The notes beneath the pieces are model-generated. The model did no database searches, had not been told where the DNA came from, and saw only the letters and a program-made list of their open reading frames with translations. The position numbers and the translations under genes were made by a program. Positions 36,380-48,925 of a stretch of 64,000 nucleotides of DNA are shown here, piece after piece. Origin of the DNA: Trichoplax sp. H2 (Eukaryota; Placozoa; Uniplacotomia; Trichoplacea); NCBI GenBank assembly GCA_003344405.1, contig NOWV01000017.1, forward strand, positions 496,001-560,000. The letters run 5' to 3'. Position 1 is the first letter of the stretch. Every line of letters begins with the position of its first letter.

Positions 36380-37470
36380 AGCCAATTAAATTTCAAAGTA
36401 TTCTACCCAAGCAATATAGTCTCTTCAAGTGGTGGCTATCCAGCCAACTCTATTTATCATCAAACATAGTCAGCAATATTTCAATGTATTCTATCCATTC
36501 AAGAGTCTCTTCAAGTGCTGACTATTAAGCTAACTCTATTTATCATCAAATATAGCCAGTAACATTTCAATGTATCCTATCCATGCAATAGTCTCTTTCA
36601 AGTGCTTATTATTAACCCAGCTGTATTTATCATCCAATATAGCCAGTAACATTTCAATACATTCTAACCACGCAATAGTCTATTCAAGTGCTGACTATTA
36701 ATCCAACGCTATTTATCATCTAGCATAGCTAGTATCATTCAAATAGATTCTATCTATGCCATAGTCTTGAGGTATTGACTATTAACTCAACTTCATTTAT
36801 CATCCAATATAGCCAATATCATTCCAATACTTTCTATCAATCGCAATAAGGTCTGACTAATACCATAACTCCATCTGCAATCAAACAAAGTATCATTCAA
36901 ATATATTCTATCAATGTAAAAGTCTTCAGGCATTGGCTATTAGCTTAGCTCTATTAATCAACAAACATAACCTGGATCATTTAGATCTATTCTATCAATG
37001 CAATAGTATTAAAGCGTTAACTATTAACCTAACCTCAATTTATCATCAAACATAGCCAGCATTATTTAAATCGATTCTGTCAGTGCAATAGCAGTAAGGT
37101 TCACGAATTAGCCCAACTCTATAGATCATCGAATATAGCCAATATTATTCAAATCGATTCTATCAATACTATAGCAGTAATCTGAGGGCCTAGTATATTC
37201 AAATAGATTTTATCAATGACATAATCTCGAGGCATTTACCCTTAATCCAACTCAATTTATCCTCAAACATAGCCAATACTATTCAAATAGATTCAATAAA
37301 TGTCATAGTCTTGAGGTATTTACGATAAGTCAAACTTAATTTATCCTCACCTCAAACATTACCAGCACTATTCAAACCGTTTCGATTAATGCTGTAGACT
37401 ATAGTCTGAAGGTATTTACGATTAGCCCAACTCAATTAATCCTTAAATACCCAAATAAATGAATGCAATG
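36380..37470. repeat. Degenerate tandem repeat array, about 86 bases x 13
   Basis: TATTTATCATCAAACATAGC and variants occur at about 36451, 36537, 36624, 36710, 36794, 36873, 36950, 37037, 37120, 37252, 37338 and 37432, mostly 84-87 bases apart. Each unit continues CAGTAACATTTCAATGTATT, CTATCCATGCAATAGTCT, CAAGTGCTGACTATTAACCC. Copies diverge steadily towards the right. This is the most regular array in the window. Confidence 0.9.
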
Positions 37471-38780
37471 GCAATAAAGTCTTGGAATTAGCCAAACTTA
37501 ATCTATCTCTTACCCTATGTATTAAATATCAAAACTTGTAATAGCTTTTTAAATTATTCCATCAAATTAGATCGTGAAACGATCATTAAACACAGGCAGT
37601 ATTTCATAAAAAAACCATTGTATCAATGCAATTAATTATCGGCAAAGGGGAAAATTTACCTTTTGTCTAACTTCTAATCAATGCTACAATATCTTGTTAT
37701 TACGCATTAAAGTGGAAAATATGCGGAGGTTCATGATCAAGAGAAAGAAAATGAAAGAAAAAGCCATTTATTACGTGAGTTACAACGTAAAAATTGTCCG
37801 ATATTGTATTTGATTGCACGTAAACAGTACAACTTTGACATCATAAATTAGAAAATATAGAATTGTATTCTTTCACTAAAAATTGCCTAAAGGAATATAC
37901 CGCACCCTTCATTTATAAAGAGTGTAAATTGCTAACATTGAATAAAAAGGATAAATGATCAAAGTCAGTATATTTAGGAAATGGAAATGACCGTCTTACA
38001 AGCACGGTTTTGTGCTTTACTATCTTCAAGTGGAACTTCGACGTCATTAAATAAACGCTGATAGCTAGAATTGGCAATAGATTCTAGAATCAATGGCCAA
38101 AATTTATCACCATTTATCCATCAGTGATGATCCTCTATTTCATGAATTTTTCAAAGTAGGGTAACATGAGGTGGAAGATAGTCTTTTCCATTTTGTACAA
38201 TACTTTATCCTACGTTAGAGTGCTACATTATTGAGTCCTTTATATCTCATACTATTTCAGTTCATGAATCTCCATGATGATCAAGTAGCCGACTTGGAAA
38301 AGAATACAATAGAAGTTCAAAAGGACTTTCCTTGTAATTCGTAAAATGGAGCTATTAAAGTTACTTTTAAATTCATTATTGATCAATAGTGTAAAGAATA
38401 CAGTACTTGATGACGTTTGCATATTTCGTGATTACGCATTAAAAAACGATAATAACTTTTATTATATAGCATGTTTCTATCATCATTCCCCCTTCCTACC
38501 AGCGTTTTTTCTTTCTCATTTTCTATGCATTAAGATTTTAAACAATTAATTTTTTCAAGAGTAATCAACTGTAGTCATAAAAGCAATGGAAATAACGTTG
38601 GTAAAAAAGCATATTGTCAATAGTGGAATCAACCCGGGCGTTGAAATTCCAATAGATAACCATACAAGAAAAGAATTGCGGAAATGAACTCTACTATACA
38701 ACATATTTGCTTGATATTTATGCCTCAAGTGATAATTGATGACATCATGAAGACAGAAAGAATAAATAAGATCTAGCTAG
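37470..38780. other. Non-coding stretch, no feature seen
   Basis: AT-rich with no recognised gene. A 67-codon frame at 38346-38549 has no similarity that I can name and no supporting splice signals. Confidence 0.4.
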
Positions 38781-38789
38781 GACAAGATG

Positions 38790-39080
38790 GCAGGTAAGAA
38801 TGGATAATGCTTTCGGAGAAGTTTCTTGTTCATTTTGATTGATATTGAGATTGTATTTATGGGCTACAGACAGGATATGAATTTATCTATCCATCTATCG
38901 ATCGAAAGCTATCACGATGAGGACGTAAATAGAATGAGGAAAACTCAGTAGATAATGTACTACTTTTAGATAAGTTTCATGTCCATAATATTGACATTAT
39001 ATTGTATTGGAGTGCTACTGTTTAGAATATTTAACTCATCTATCCATCTATCAACTGACAACTATCATTGATTTACTGCA
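38790..39080. repeat. Degenerate direct repeat, about 155 bases x 2
   Basis: TTATCTATCCATCTATCGAT at about 38883 and ACTCATCTATCCATCTATCA at about 39035. In both copies these are preceded by a TTGATATTGAGATTGTATT-type stretch and followed by AACTATCA or AGCTATCA. Confidence 0.6.
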
Positions 39081-39089
39081 GATATAAAA

Positions 39090-40280
39090 GATAGATATAC
39101 AAAATATTCATAAAATTCTTCCTGCATTCTCTCTCAATAATCAAAATACACCGACCACATTTCACAGACCCAACGAATTAAAAGAAATTCGTGGAGAATA
39201 GGATTCCAAAAATGAATTCCCCATTTATGTTTTGAAACAAACTTCATCAAATGCCAATTTAGACACAGCTTGCTCGATATTGTCTCAAGTATATTGAATC
39301 ACGCCAATATCGCTCGCTAAATTACATATTATCGGTAGGTGATTGTTGCTCAATACTACTCTACCCTTCTCTCTCTATCAATGTTATGGCTCTAGTCTTG
39401 ACAAGATCATGTCAATTAGGATAACGACAGCAACAAATAGGATAATAAATAGTTGCACTCGACACTCGTTACCACGGTTCAAACTTGAACAACCTGGAAA
39501 AACAAATTACATCTTCTACATACCTATTACAATATTAACTAAAAAATGATTTGCTAAGGACTATTTTGAGTTAACGTCCAATTAATTGAAAACGTTAGTA
39601 ATTGGTTATCATTCATATCGTTAGACTGTAATAGGAATTAAAAGAAGAAGATGGTAAACAATATTAAATCTATTATAATTCAATTGGAAATAATGAAGCC
39701 ACTTTGTTATAATCAATGTCTGTATTTTGCGTTCTTTTCGCCTATCAGTGGGCATCGACCAGGACTAGGATCGACGTATCTTTGTTTCTAGTTGAATAGT
39801 TTCCATTGACACGCATTAAAACATAATTTTCTACGTGCTGCTATGGCTATTGCATTGCTAATTCATATTTCGAAGTTAATGGAGCTTAAAATAATAGGAT
39901 AATAAAATTTATTTTTTTATCTAACGTTAGAAAGTACATTATCGCATAATATAAAATAGTACATAAAAGGTTTGAGCCTAATTTAAAGCGTTTGGATGAC
40001 TCATTAATGTTCTAATTGTTTTTAAATGAGCTAAATAGCGTAACAGAAGAATTCTAATATTTTTCTTTAATCATAAACTAGAAAAGGCAGATAAAGGATC
40101 CATATCCTAATTTTAATATCGATACCTGATAATACCAATCGAATCTAGACAAGAAATCAAATCAGAGTCAGCTCAAAAAGACATTAGTTGTAAATGCAAA
40201 CTGAAAGTGAAATTAGAGCATTAGAGCTAAATTGAACAGCAGCAACATGTATAAGAGCGGTGTACAGCAATAATATCGTG
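39090..40280. other. Non-coding stretch, no feature seen
   Basis: AT-rich, no gene recognised. The 68-codon frame at 39343-39549 is not supported by any family feature. Confidence 0.4.
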
Positions 40281-40284
40281 TGAA

Positions 40285-40740
40285 TAGATAGATCAAACTA
40301 TTACTCACAACTTTATCAATCGATAGATAGGGGTAGACTGAGCGATCGAAATGATTATTTGCAAAACTTTATTAAATCGATAGATGAAGATAAATAGATC
40401 GATCGAAATGATTAATCGAGCTTAGATGCATTGAAATCAAATAGGTCGAAATTGAATACACTAATATCAAATGGATAGATAGATCGAAAAACTCAATTAA
40501 ACTTGGATTGACTGATGTCCTATAGATAGATGGATTGATATGATTGTTTGCAATATTATCCAATAGTTAGATCAATTAAAACAATTATTCGAACTTGGAT
40601 ATACACTGACTACACATATGATACCGGTAGGATATCGAAAATGGATAGATCGATCGAAATAATAAATCGAATTTGCTTACATTGATATTAAACAGTTAAA
40701 TAGATCGAAATGATTAATCGAACTTGGTCATGTTTTAATT
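40285..40740. repeat. Irregular repeat of GATAGATCGAAATGATTAATCG
   Basis: Variants of a GATCGAAATGATTAATCGAA word followed by CTTGGATACA occur at about 40344, 40399, 40477, 40570, 40648 and 40701. Spacing is irregular (about 55-95 bases). The region also carries GATA-type microsatellite-like sequence. Confidence 0.65.
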
Positions 40741-43700
40741 AAAACAGGAAATTTACAAAGGCGATCAAGGAAAAAATAATCATAAATTTCCGCTATTTTA
40801 AAGCAGCTCAGAATCATGGAGTTTATAACTGATTTATAACGCCGTCCCATTATACTACGCTATAAGCTACATTTAAACAATAAATTTCTATTTTGCTTAT
40901 CTGTTAAAACGAAAATTATTTCAAGATTACGCTATTAAACAAATAAAATCTCATCGCTTGCGTTTTCTGATGAAATGTCAATCTTACATTTAGGAAATAG
41001 AGTCATTTGCGGTATAGGCAACAACATAGTCGAAAAATTGTCAATGCATTTTCAGATATTGTTCTGGTCTTCCACTAGAACAAATAAGACTTAAGTTATA
41101 TTTGGCCATTCATTTAGTAATACAATAATGATATTACACCTAGTCTTTGCTTTATTTTTGAAAAAACATACCATAGTTTATATCATTTGATAATATTTAC
41201 TAATACCAGTATCCGATAGCAGACGGTACATGGAAGATAGCAACCCTTTTCACATCTTCTATCTGCCACAATCAATTAAAATTAATACAGTAGTATATCA
41301 TTCAATAAAAGGATATTATTCATTAAATTTCTGCGTGTTACTTTAAAGTGTTAACAATATACTCTATATACTCTATGTATCTAAGAGAATCAACTATCTA
41401 CAAGAAGTGCAATAAATGAATGCTTCTCAATAGCTTTAAAATTTTAATATATTTTCAATGTTTTAATATTTTCTTATTAATATTAATGATTGGATTGCAT
41501 CAAAATAGCAAAGTTTTTTCGATAGTTCGAATTTGTTAAGATTTAAATTCTACCAAACGAGATAGTATTAGAAATAGAGTATAAAATCTTTCTTTAGCAT
41601 ATTTAATTTTAATAATTTTAATTTCAATCAAGTAGTAATTATGTACTTAGTTAGAAATAAAAATATACTGTGAATATTAGCCCAATTTTAGCCGCAAATC
41701 AGCATAGTTTACCGGTAGCAATCTTGCATAAAGTTAATAATATAGCGTGATTTTCAATGAATGGTTGAAAGTGTTACTCTTCAAGCTTGTAGACAGAAAA
41801 TGTAATGACAGCATTAGAAAGGTTTAATAGGAACGCTTATTAGTATTTTCAATTAAAATTAAAACCATTAGACACAGACTGATAGCTGATATAAAGTTTT
41901 GTTATTTATTGTTGAAGCATTTAAATCAAATAAAAGAATCAGGATAATCCAAAAGAAAAATAAGATCAGTCAATGAAATCTATACATATATTGTATCTTG
42001 AAAAATATTGAATTATTGTCATAGTAACAATTTGATTCAAAGATACATCATGTTTAGTGCTATTTTGTCTTTCATGGTTATTCTATTATACCTTACATCT
42101 TAATTAATTAAAGTATTAAGCTATTTCTTTTAGTTCTAAATCGTATTGTCGATATTTTGCTATTCTCTTCAAAGCATTATTGATTGTTACACCATCTAAT
42201 AAAATGTACTACTAAACATAGTCACTGGTGAATTCAATACATTGTCAATCGACTTTATCGGAGATGATTAATTTTGACAGGTGCATCACTTTGATTTTGC
42301 CTTGCTAATTCAAGGTCACGCTAACAAAATATAGGAGGCAATTTGATTGCAGTGACTATGATCTAATTCGATCCCTTCAATCAAGTAGATAGATAACGCA
42401 TTTAGAATAGATGATAAACATGAATCCATTGAATTAACTCTACGTATATAGCTTTCATGGTTATACCTTATCATCTTATAGTAAATGATTAAATTAGTGA
42501 CTGGCAACTACAACTAAATGACTTATTGATTGCAATATTTACAAGATTAATAGTATAGCTTATTCAGTAAAATAATCTCTTCTAGCCTAATACTACTCGA
42601 ACTAACTATTGATAATTATCCAAATTAGCTGTCATATATACAGCAGGTCAAGGTTACGTGAGAATTACAATTTTAACATACAAGTAGTGATTAAAACCAG
42701 ACCATCTCCAATACTAGTAACTTAATCAATAGCTAACGATAACCAGGCAATATTGACTTCATGTCGCCTTGATAGTATAGAATAGCGTCAATCAAATAGC
42801 GAGCAAAGGTTGTCAATTATCTCTTCATAGGATTGTGAGGATGTAGTCTGTCTAGGAATATGAGCAAAAGTGGTTTTGTACAGAGAATAGATCTTGAAAA
42901 TAATTACAAGCAACGGAAGTAAGATTTACGATTTGTTAACACTATTAATAAGACGACCAATGAATAGGATAAACGGCGCTTTGTAATTGAAAATAAAATC
43001 TATATATAATAGCTTCCAATTAATATATCGATCAGTTATGTATCCTTATATTTGAATAGAAAAATGCTATATTTTCAGTAATTAGTAATAGTTCCTACTA
43101 AAAAATGACATTACTCATCATTTTCGCAATTACATTTAATTTAAGGTAACATAGTATTCAATCCGTGTAGAAGAAATTTAGCACTAAAAATACTAATAAT
43201 AGTTTATAAAAATCGTTTAGAAGCAAATACTACGATTTTAAATGTTATCAAATCGTATGCAATCATTCAAATCATGATTTTCAATTTACCTATCCTGCAA
43301 AAGCTACTGTTTATTTGATAAATTTACATGTTTATCACATCCTATTGTGAGTCAAGAAGACGTGACTGAAACTTCCTCAAGGGTTAAGAGAAAAATAATG
43401 TAATATTGTTATAATGCTAGAGTGACTAGACAATTTAAATTTCTGAAACCAGATTAGATAAAAATAGCTAGATTATACCAATGCTCTTATGATATTTGCT
43501 TACATAACAGCAATAGTCTTCGATCATTTTTATGGTACAGGAGCATACTTAATGGCTTTGATGTAATCATTATTTTCTTCAGTTGATTGAAATCTAAAGT
43601 GGTATACTTATGAGTAGAATATTAAATTAAATAAATTTTTCAAGGAATTGCTGGTTAACTAAAAAAGTTGTATAAATGCGTAACGACAGCTTCTGGTAAT

Positions 43701-44555
43701 AAAATTAAACGTATTTATTACTAATAGAACCTGCAATTAAAGGTTACCTTTCTAATAAATGTATAAGTTCGATATCAGTTATTTGCCAACTTAATTAAGA
43801 AGTCATTATAACTCTTCTTTTAGTCTATAAAGATCATAAAAATAGAATTGAATCATTACACTTGGCAATTAATGTCACTTTATCTTTTCATAAGTTTTGA
43901 TTGATGGTAAGGATAATATTTTTATTACATGACGAACATCAATTTAAGTAGTATTCCGATATTATTGAGGTTCTTAGTAACTGTCAAACATTCATAGCAG
44001 ATTATTGTTCACTCTTTCTGAAAATAACCTCCTCGAAGAATAACTATATTTTCATTACTTATTTCCTAATAATTTCATGACATGAAATAAGTTTGCATTA
44101 ACCAGCTTTAAAATATGAAAAATGATACTTACTTTTAAAATCAATTTAGCATTGTCATTTTTCATAGGTAGTCTTATTGCATTTCTTAATTTCACCGGAA
44201 GTCATACTTTGATAAGACATAGAACTAAATTAAATTTGATTGGTAATGAGTCGATTAGTTACTAAGATCCCGACCTTTGATCGTATTGACTATTGTCGAG
44301 ATTGAATTCCATTACTACCGTATTATTTATATTCTAATAAATAATGACTGCTGATGATATGAAACTAAGCATGTCACTACTTATTTCAAGAAATAATTAC
44401 GTTATAAATTTATATTTCAATATCGCGAACTAAAGCGTTATTTACAACAATAATAAAGAGAATTTTTAGCTTGGTCTATAAATGTATAACGGTAAAATTA
44501 TATTCCAGTTTGGTATCTTATATTTTGCCCTAGAATTGAGCGCATCTTCTAACAA
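40740..44555. other. Non-coding stretch, no gene seen
   Basis: 3.8 kb of AT-rich DNA. No open frame exceeds about 65 codons, and no RNA gene or clear repeat array was noticed. Confidence 0.5.
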
Positions 44556-44557
44556 AT

Positions 44558-44778
44558 ATTGGATATTAATTAAATGCAACTACATACCTTTACTGTGCTG
44601 TACTCAAGGGTTTTTGATGATCGATATTATTCATATCTGTTGGTCACGATTTATAGAAGAATTATTCAGGATATTAATTAAATGCAACTACCCACCTTTA
44701 CTATTCTCAAGCACTTATTGATGATCAATTCTATATTCCTATCGATCGGTCATAGTTTATGGAAGAATTGTTCTGTAG
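44558..44778. repeat. Direct repeat, about 108 bases x 2
   Basis: GGATATTAATTAAATGCAAC starts at 44561 and recurs at 44669. Both are followed by TACCTTTACT-type sequence, TTGATGATCGAT, ATCGGTCA or TGGTCA, and TTTATAGAAGAATT. The similarity is high enough to suggest a fairly recent duplication. Confidence 0.8.
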
Positions 44779-45969
44779 GCTTTGCTTTTGCAAGCAATTT
44801 ATAGCTTCACACAGGATACTTTTGATGGAAAAACATTGTCCCTATTGACTGGCTTTTGTTTCAGATTTAAGCGCTCGAAATTACGGCAGTAATTTATAAG
44901 ATATAATCTAGGATAAAAATAACCACGGGTTAAAACTTTCCAGTTTTTATTTCTAATAAGTTGCAAAAAGCTTTCAAAGGTACAACGCGTAATATAATTA
45001 TATATTTTGGTATGTTTTTCGTTTGATATTTTCGCAGCAAAAAAGTAATTTTTGAAAGTATAGCACAGCAGTTAATCAAGGTTAGCATTTTCATAACTGC
45101 TGCAAAATGACTGTAAGAGCGTTTCAGCCTTTTCTATTGTAGTATAGAAATAATTCAAGATTGACTACAACTTTTTTTAAATTTAACAAAATAAAGTCTA
45201 TGTGGACAACAGTACTGTAGATGTTAAGAATTCTCGTTATTAATAGTTACAATTCGTACGTTATTATTAACAAGTTTTCCTTTTAATGATGGAGTAGTAT
45301 TTACTAAATTGCTATGCTATTCCTTCTATTTATTCTGTGAAGTTTATAATTATTAAAGCTATCACGTCCAAATTCTGTGTTGAAATAGTTACCAACGTAG
45401 ATAATATCGTATATATCAATAAATGCATTTTATGTTTACGATGGTAGGAAAAGTGCGATGACAACGTGTCAGCAATGTATGTGTGTCCTTCCATTAAATC
45501 AAGAATTCTTTATGTAAATATGGAAACAAATATCGTTAAAATATACGGTATTGTGCAAATATATTCATTATATATAATAAAACGACGAAGGTTATCATAT
45601 TAAATGAAATGGAAGACGAATGTAGATAATTTTCACAAATACGGTATAGTGATAGTATCTAAAGTAGACGCCGTCTGGAATTCATAGAAGAATGAGTTCT
45701 ACTATAAGTTATACAGTATATATATATATAACATCTCCCAATTACGTGTATTTTTTGTTTACATGCCTATATATAATAATAAAGGTGTGATTTCTAATTC
45801 TTATTTCATCAAGCTATAATAATCGGCTATATGTTGGTAAAATGATACCGTTGTTAACAACTGCGGCATCTACCAGTAAGGATAGTAAAGATATACAAGA
45901 TAGATATTTCCTTGTGCGACTTACGGTAAGGTAAAGTACTTCTTCATGCAACATATACTAATATGTGTG

Positions 45970-46275
45970 TTTATTCATTAAAAGAAGGAATGGCATGACA
46001 AAATAGTCAATTTTCAATTTCTAGCTATACTAGTGAACGACACGAGTGAACAAGATGAAATTAGCTGAGATTTCAAATGGAAATCGCATTATCTTATTGG
46101 TCAGTCAGTACTATGCAACAGGATTATTCTATACTATGGATATTCGTTAAAAAGAGAATGACATGAGAAAATAGTCAATTTTCAATTTCTAGCTATACCA
46201 GTTCACGACACGAGTGAACAAGATGCGATTAGCTGTAATTACGGATGCAAATTGCGATATCTTATCGATCGCTAT
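45970..46275. repeat. Direct repeat, 168 bases apart, x 2, well conserved
   Basis: TTCATTAAAAGAAGGAATGG ... AAAATAGTCAATTTTCAATT followed by TCTAGCTATAC and CACGAGTGAACAAGATG starts near 45973 and again near 46143. The central 30 bases are identical. It is the best-conserved duplication in the window. Confidence 0.85.
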
Positions 46276-46880
46276 AGCTTTAAGTGATTGCAAAGTTAGC
46301 AAAATACTGTACTTTAAACAGTGAGGAAAAATAGGGCAAGTTAATATGCAATTTTTGCTTCTTTTCTAATTTCTGTCTTGAACTGTTTCATTGCCTTGAG
46401 CGAAATTGGTACTTTGTGTTTAGGATTGAATAAGGAATTTGCAGTCACTGTCATTACATTTCTTCTAAGTACAAATTTTGTATAATCGTGAAAGACTCGA
46501 AATTAGTGAATCTACAGTAAATCGGATGTTATTACATATTCTTGATCGAATTAAGTTTCTACTTGACATAACTAGTTCTGACAGACCACAGCATCAAATC
46601 AATAAGAGGGTAGGCCACTCGTATGTTGTGAACTCGTGACAGTTGCTGTTAAAAGATTTCAAACTACATGTTATATAAGCGTTTATGAATTCGTCAGTAC
46701 CCGATACGGTGAGCAAAAATCAATACATCTGCAGTCGAAGACATTGCTACTGTCTGCACACTGTAGAGAGAAAAATGAGAGTTTTTCTACACCGAAAAAT
46801 TGATGCTAACAAGCAAAAACATATAAGTGACGAAGATACGTGGTGGAAGAATCATCTGGCCTAAAACGGGCGTTATAGAT

Positions 46881-47129
46881 ATGCCATTTTTTTTCCCCCG
46901 TGGTTGCAATCTTAGCAGTTTAGACTCGTTTTTAGACTCTGAAGGTAACAAACTTTTATTAAAGTTGATCTTAACACTATTTGAGAACCACATACAGTAC
47001 AGCGTCACAGAACTAGAGACGGGTATCAACTGGCTATCAAAAAATTTTCATAGTTTATCTTTGGGAGACTCGTCCAATGCTGTCCCTCTCTATCACAATT
47101 GGTTAAAAATAACATGTGGCCGCAAATGA
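46881..47129 (+). CDS. Unidentified small open reading frame
   Basis: From the first ATG this frame has 82 residues: MPFFFPRGCNLSSLDSFLDS at the start, KITCGRK at the end. The frame is open from 46827. The sequence looks more protein-like than neighbouring frames, but an overlapping minus-strand frame of 80 codons exists and no family is recognised. It may be an exon, a short gene or chance. Confidence 0.2.
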   Translation: MPFFFPRGCNLSSLDSFLDSEGNKLLLKLILTLFENHIQYSVTELETGINWLSKNFHSLSLGDSSNAVPLYHNWLKITCGRK

Positions 47130-47719
47130 ATGAAGTGTACATCATGCATACGACTGCTCCTTCGTCCCACAAAGTCTATTATCCCGATCATCATCTGAAA
47201 GAATCTGAATAGGTCAAATGACATATACCGTACAATTCGCGATCCTATTACATCTACTGTGCTTCAAGGATATTTAACAACAAAAATTTCATGTATGCTT
47301 GTACAATACAGAACACTGTACGATGAAACATTTTGGAAGTCCCTGATGTACATACAGTACTATCATTACTTTACTGACATTTAGAATTTCTCATAGAGAT
47401 ACGATATTATACAGTACTGTACAGTGAACACTGTATGGTATAAGAAAATGAGAAAAGTAAGTGTGCAATGTGCAGTCGCAGACTATGCAGACTCGACAGC
47501 AGATTGAAGATTGAATGTCAGCAGAAGGCTACATGGAGGTACTTACTGTACGGTCTTTCAAAAGAAACTAAACATGACATGTACTGTACTTCTCAGTATT
47601 AGATAGCTCAAGGTACCCCATTACAGACTATTCCTGCGCATTAGCCCTAACCATTTTGCATCAATTACTTTGTACACTTCGTCTAAGCTGTCCTACTGAT
47701 CCATTAGACATGTATTGAC

Positions 47720-47858
47720 ATATCTAAAAAAAAATCCAGAAATCGTCCAATCTCACGTGGCGCGAATCAAATTTGTGTCCTGCACCATCGCCGTGCGATT
47801 GCTTGATTTAATTTGCACCGCGTGAGATTGGACGATTTCTGGATTTTTTGTAGATACT
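47720..47858. mobile_element. Short inverted-repeat element (MITE-like)
   Basis: The left arm, about 47720-47760, reads ATATCTA, a run of A, then TCCAGAAATCGTCCAATCTC ACGTGG. The right arm, about 47818-47858, is its near-perfect reverse complement, ending TTTTTTGTAGATAC. Arms are about 38-40 bases and enclose about 57 bases with no coding capacity. Length and structure fit a miniature inverted-repeat transposon. A target-site duplication is not clear. Confidence 0.65.
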
Positions 47859-48090
47859 GTACGGTATGTCAAACCATGTCTAATGTACAGTACTGTACTG
47901 TACTGTACGTCCCCGGTCTTTTTAGACGGTAGGGAAGTTTTGAAGGAAAACGGGGGGGGGGAGGGTGAAATTTTTTCTTTAGCAGTCCTTGCTACTGCGC
48001 ATACTGTATCAAGTGTCTCCTAAGTCTTTCCCGATGATTGAAATTATTTGAAATTCTAATTTTAAAGTAGTGTACAGTACATGCTAATGT

Positions 48091-48281
48091 TGGGGTTAGG
48101 GTTACAGTATAGTACTGTACTGTAGACTGGCGCAGTTGACAGTGTGTTTCGAAGTTTTTTCAAACATTTCGATGGCAAAGTACTGTACACTGTACAGTAC
48201 TGTACGTTATTACGGTGGCCCAGAAGGGACACGCAGGGTTTTACGATGTTTGACCAACTGTAACAGGGTTAGGGTTAGGGT
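48091..48281 (+). repeat. Interstitial telomere-like TTAGGG repeats
   Basis: GGGGTTAGGGTTA at about 48092-48104 and AGGGTTAGGGTTAGGG at 48265-48280. Both lie inside the GTAC island, and the second lies between the arms of an inverted repeat. TTAGGG is the usual animal telomere unit. Confidence 0.75.
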
Positions 48282-48362
48282 ACAGTACTGCACGCTAAAA
48301 ACTGTGCAGTATTGTACTGTACACCGCAATAGTGCCCGCATGCGTGTCCTTTCTGGGCACAG
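48214..48362. repeat. Imperfect inverted repeat around the telomere-like run
   Basis: GTGGCCCAGAAGGGACACGC at about 48215-48234 pairs with GCGTGTCCTTTCTGGGCAC at about 48342-48360. Each arm is bordered by GTAC-type repeats. The interior holds the TTAGGG run. It may be the remnant of an inserted palindrome. Confidence 0.65.
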
Positions 48363-48915
48363 TAGTACAGTACTGTACTGTACAGTACAGTGTACTGTAA
48401 GTTGTTCTTTTACAAGTTTTGCAATACAGTACAGTACTGTACTGTAAAACTCTCTCACACCTTGTACAGTACAGTATTTCCCCATTGATTGATTTACAGT
48501 ACATTGTACTGTATTTACTGTACTGTACAGTACAGTATTTATTTATTTACAGTACTGTACTACAGTGATTGGATTACTCGTAAAGTCACACTCACAACAA
48601 GACTCACAGTGCGCGATCAATTAATCATATTGAGTACTGAATATTACAGTACAGCATGGATGATACTGTAGTGTACAGTGTACAGTACTGTACATGATGC
48701 AACATGATTACGCCCCATCTTCTACTGTACTGTACTGTAGTGTAGTGCACAGTACAGTAGAAGACCCACTAGTCAACAGACCAGTATTTGGAAAACTATG
48801 CAAAAGTCATTCCCTGTAACTGTACGGTACCATGACGGTACAGTATCTGCACGTGACAAGTTGCACTGACGTCAAAGGACTGTAGAAGGTTTGCCACCGT
48901 TATGTCGATGGATGG

Positions 48916-48925
48916 TATATAAATA
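48916..48925 (+). promoter_or_regulatory. Candidate TATA box upstream of BTAF1
   Basis: TATATAAATA lies about 434 bases before the BTAF1 start codon, in a locally less AT-rich context (GC-containing sequence follows to about 49000). It could drive BTAF1 or a short upstream transcript. A 36-codon frame starts at an ATG at about 49014. Position alone does not prove use. Confidence 0.3.

Larger units (their letters stand above)
47277..48790. repeat. Large GTAC-type palindromic repeat island
   Basis: Discontinuous clusters of TACAGTACTGTACTGTAC and related words, densest at 47883-47910, 48181-48206, 48361-48400, 48424-48545 and 48675-48755. Because TACTGTAC and GTACAGTA are reverse complements, both strands look alike here. 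The block is less AT-rich than its surroundings and also contains a separate inverted-repeat element, telomere-like repeats and a G run. Open frames of 60-103 codons in several frames on both strands are artefacts of the repeat. Confidence 0.85.

Noticed and set aside
36380-37470. CRISPR-like regular spacing
   Set aside because: The whole unit is repeated, there are no unique spacers or conserved short direct repeats, and the DNA is from an animal.
46787-47029. 80-codon minus-strand frame
   Set aside because: It overlaps the plus-strand frame at 46881 in antisense. At most one is real and neither is supported.
48136-48671. Five overlapping frames of 60-103 codons on both strands
   Set aside because: They are translations of strand-symmetric GTAC repeats, with Tyr-Cys-Thr-Val periodicity.
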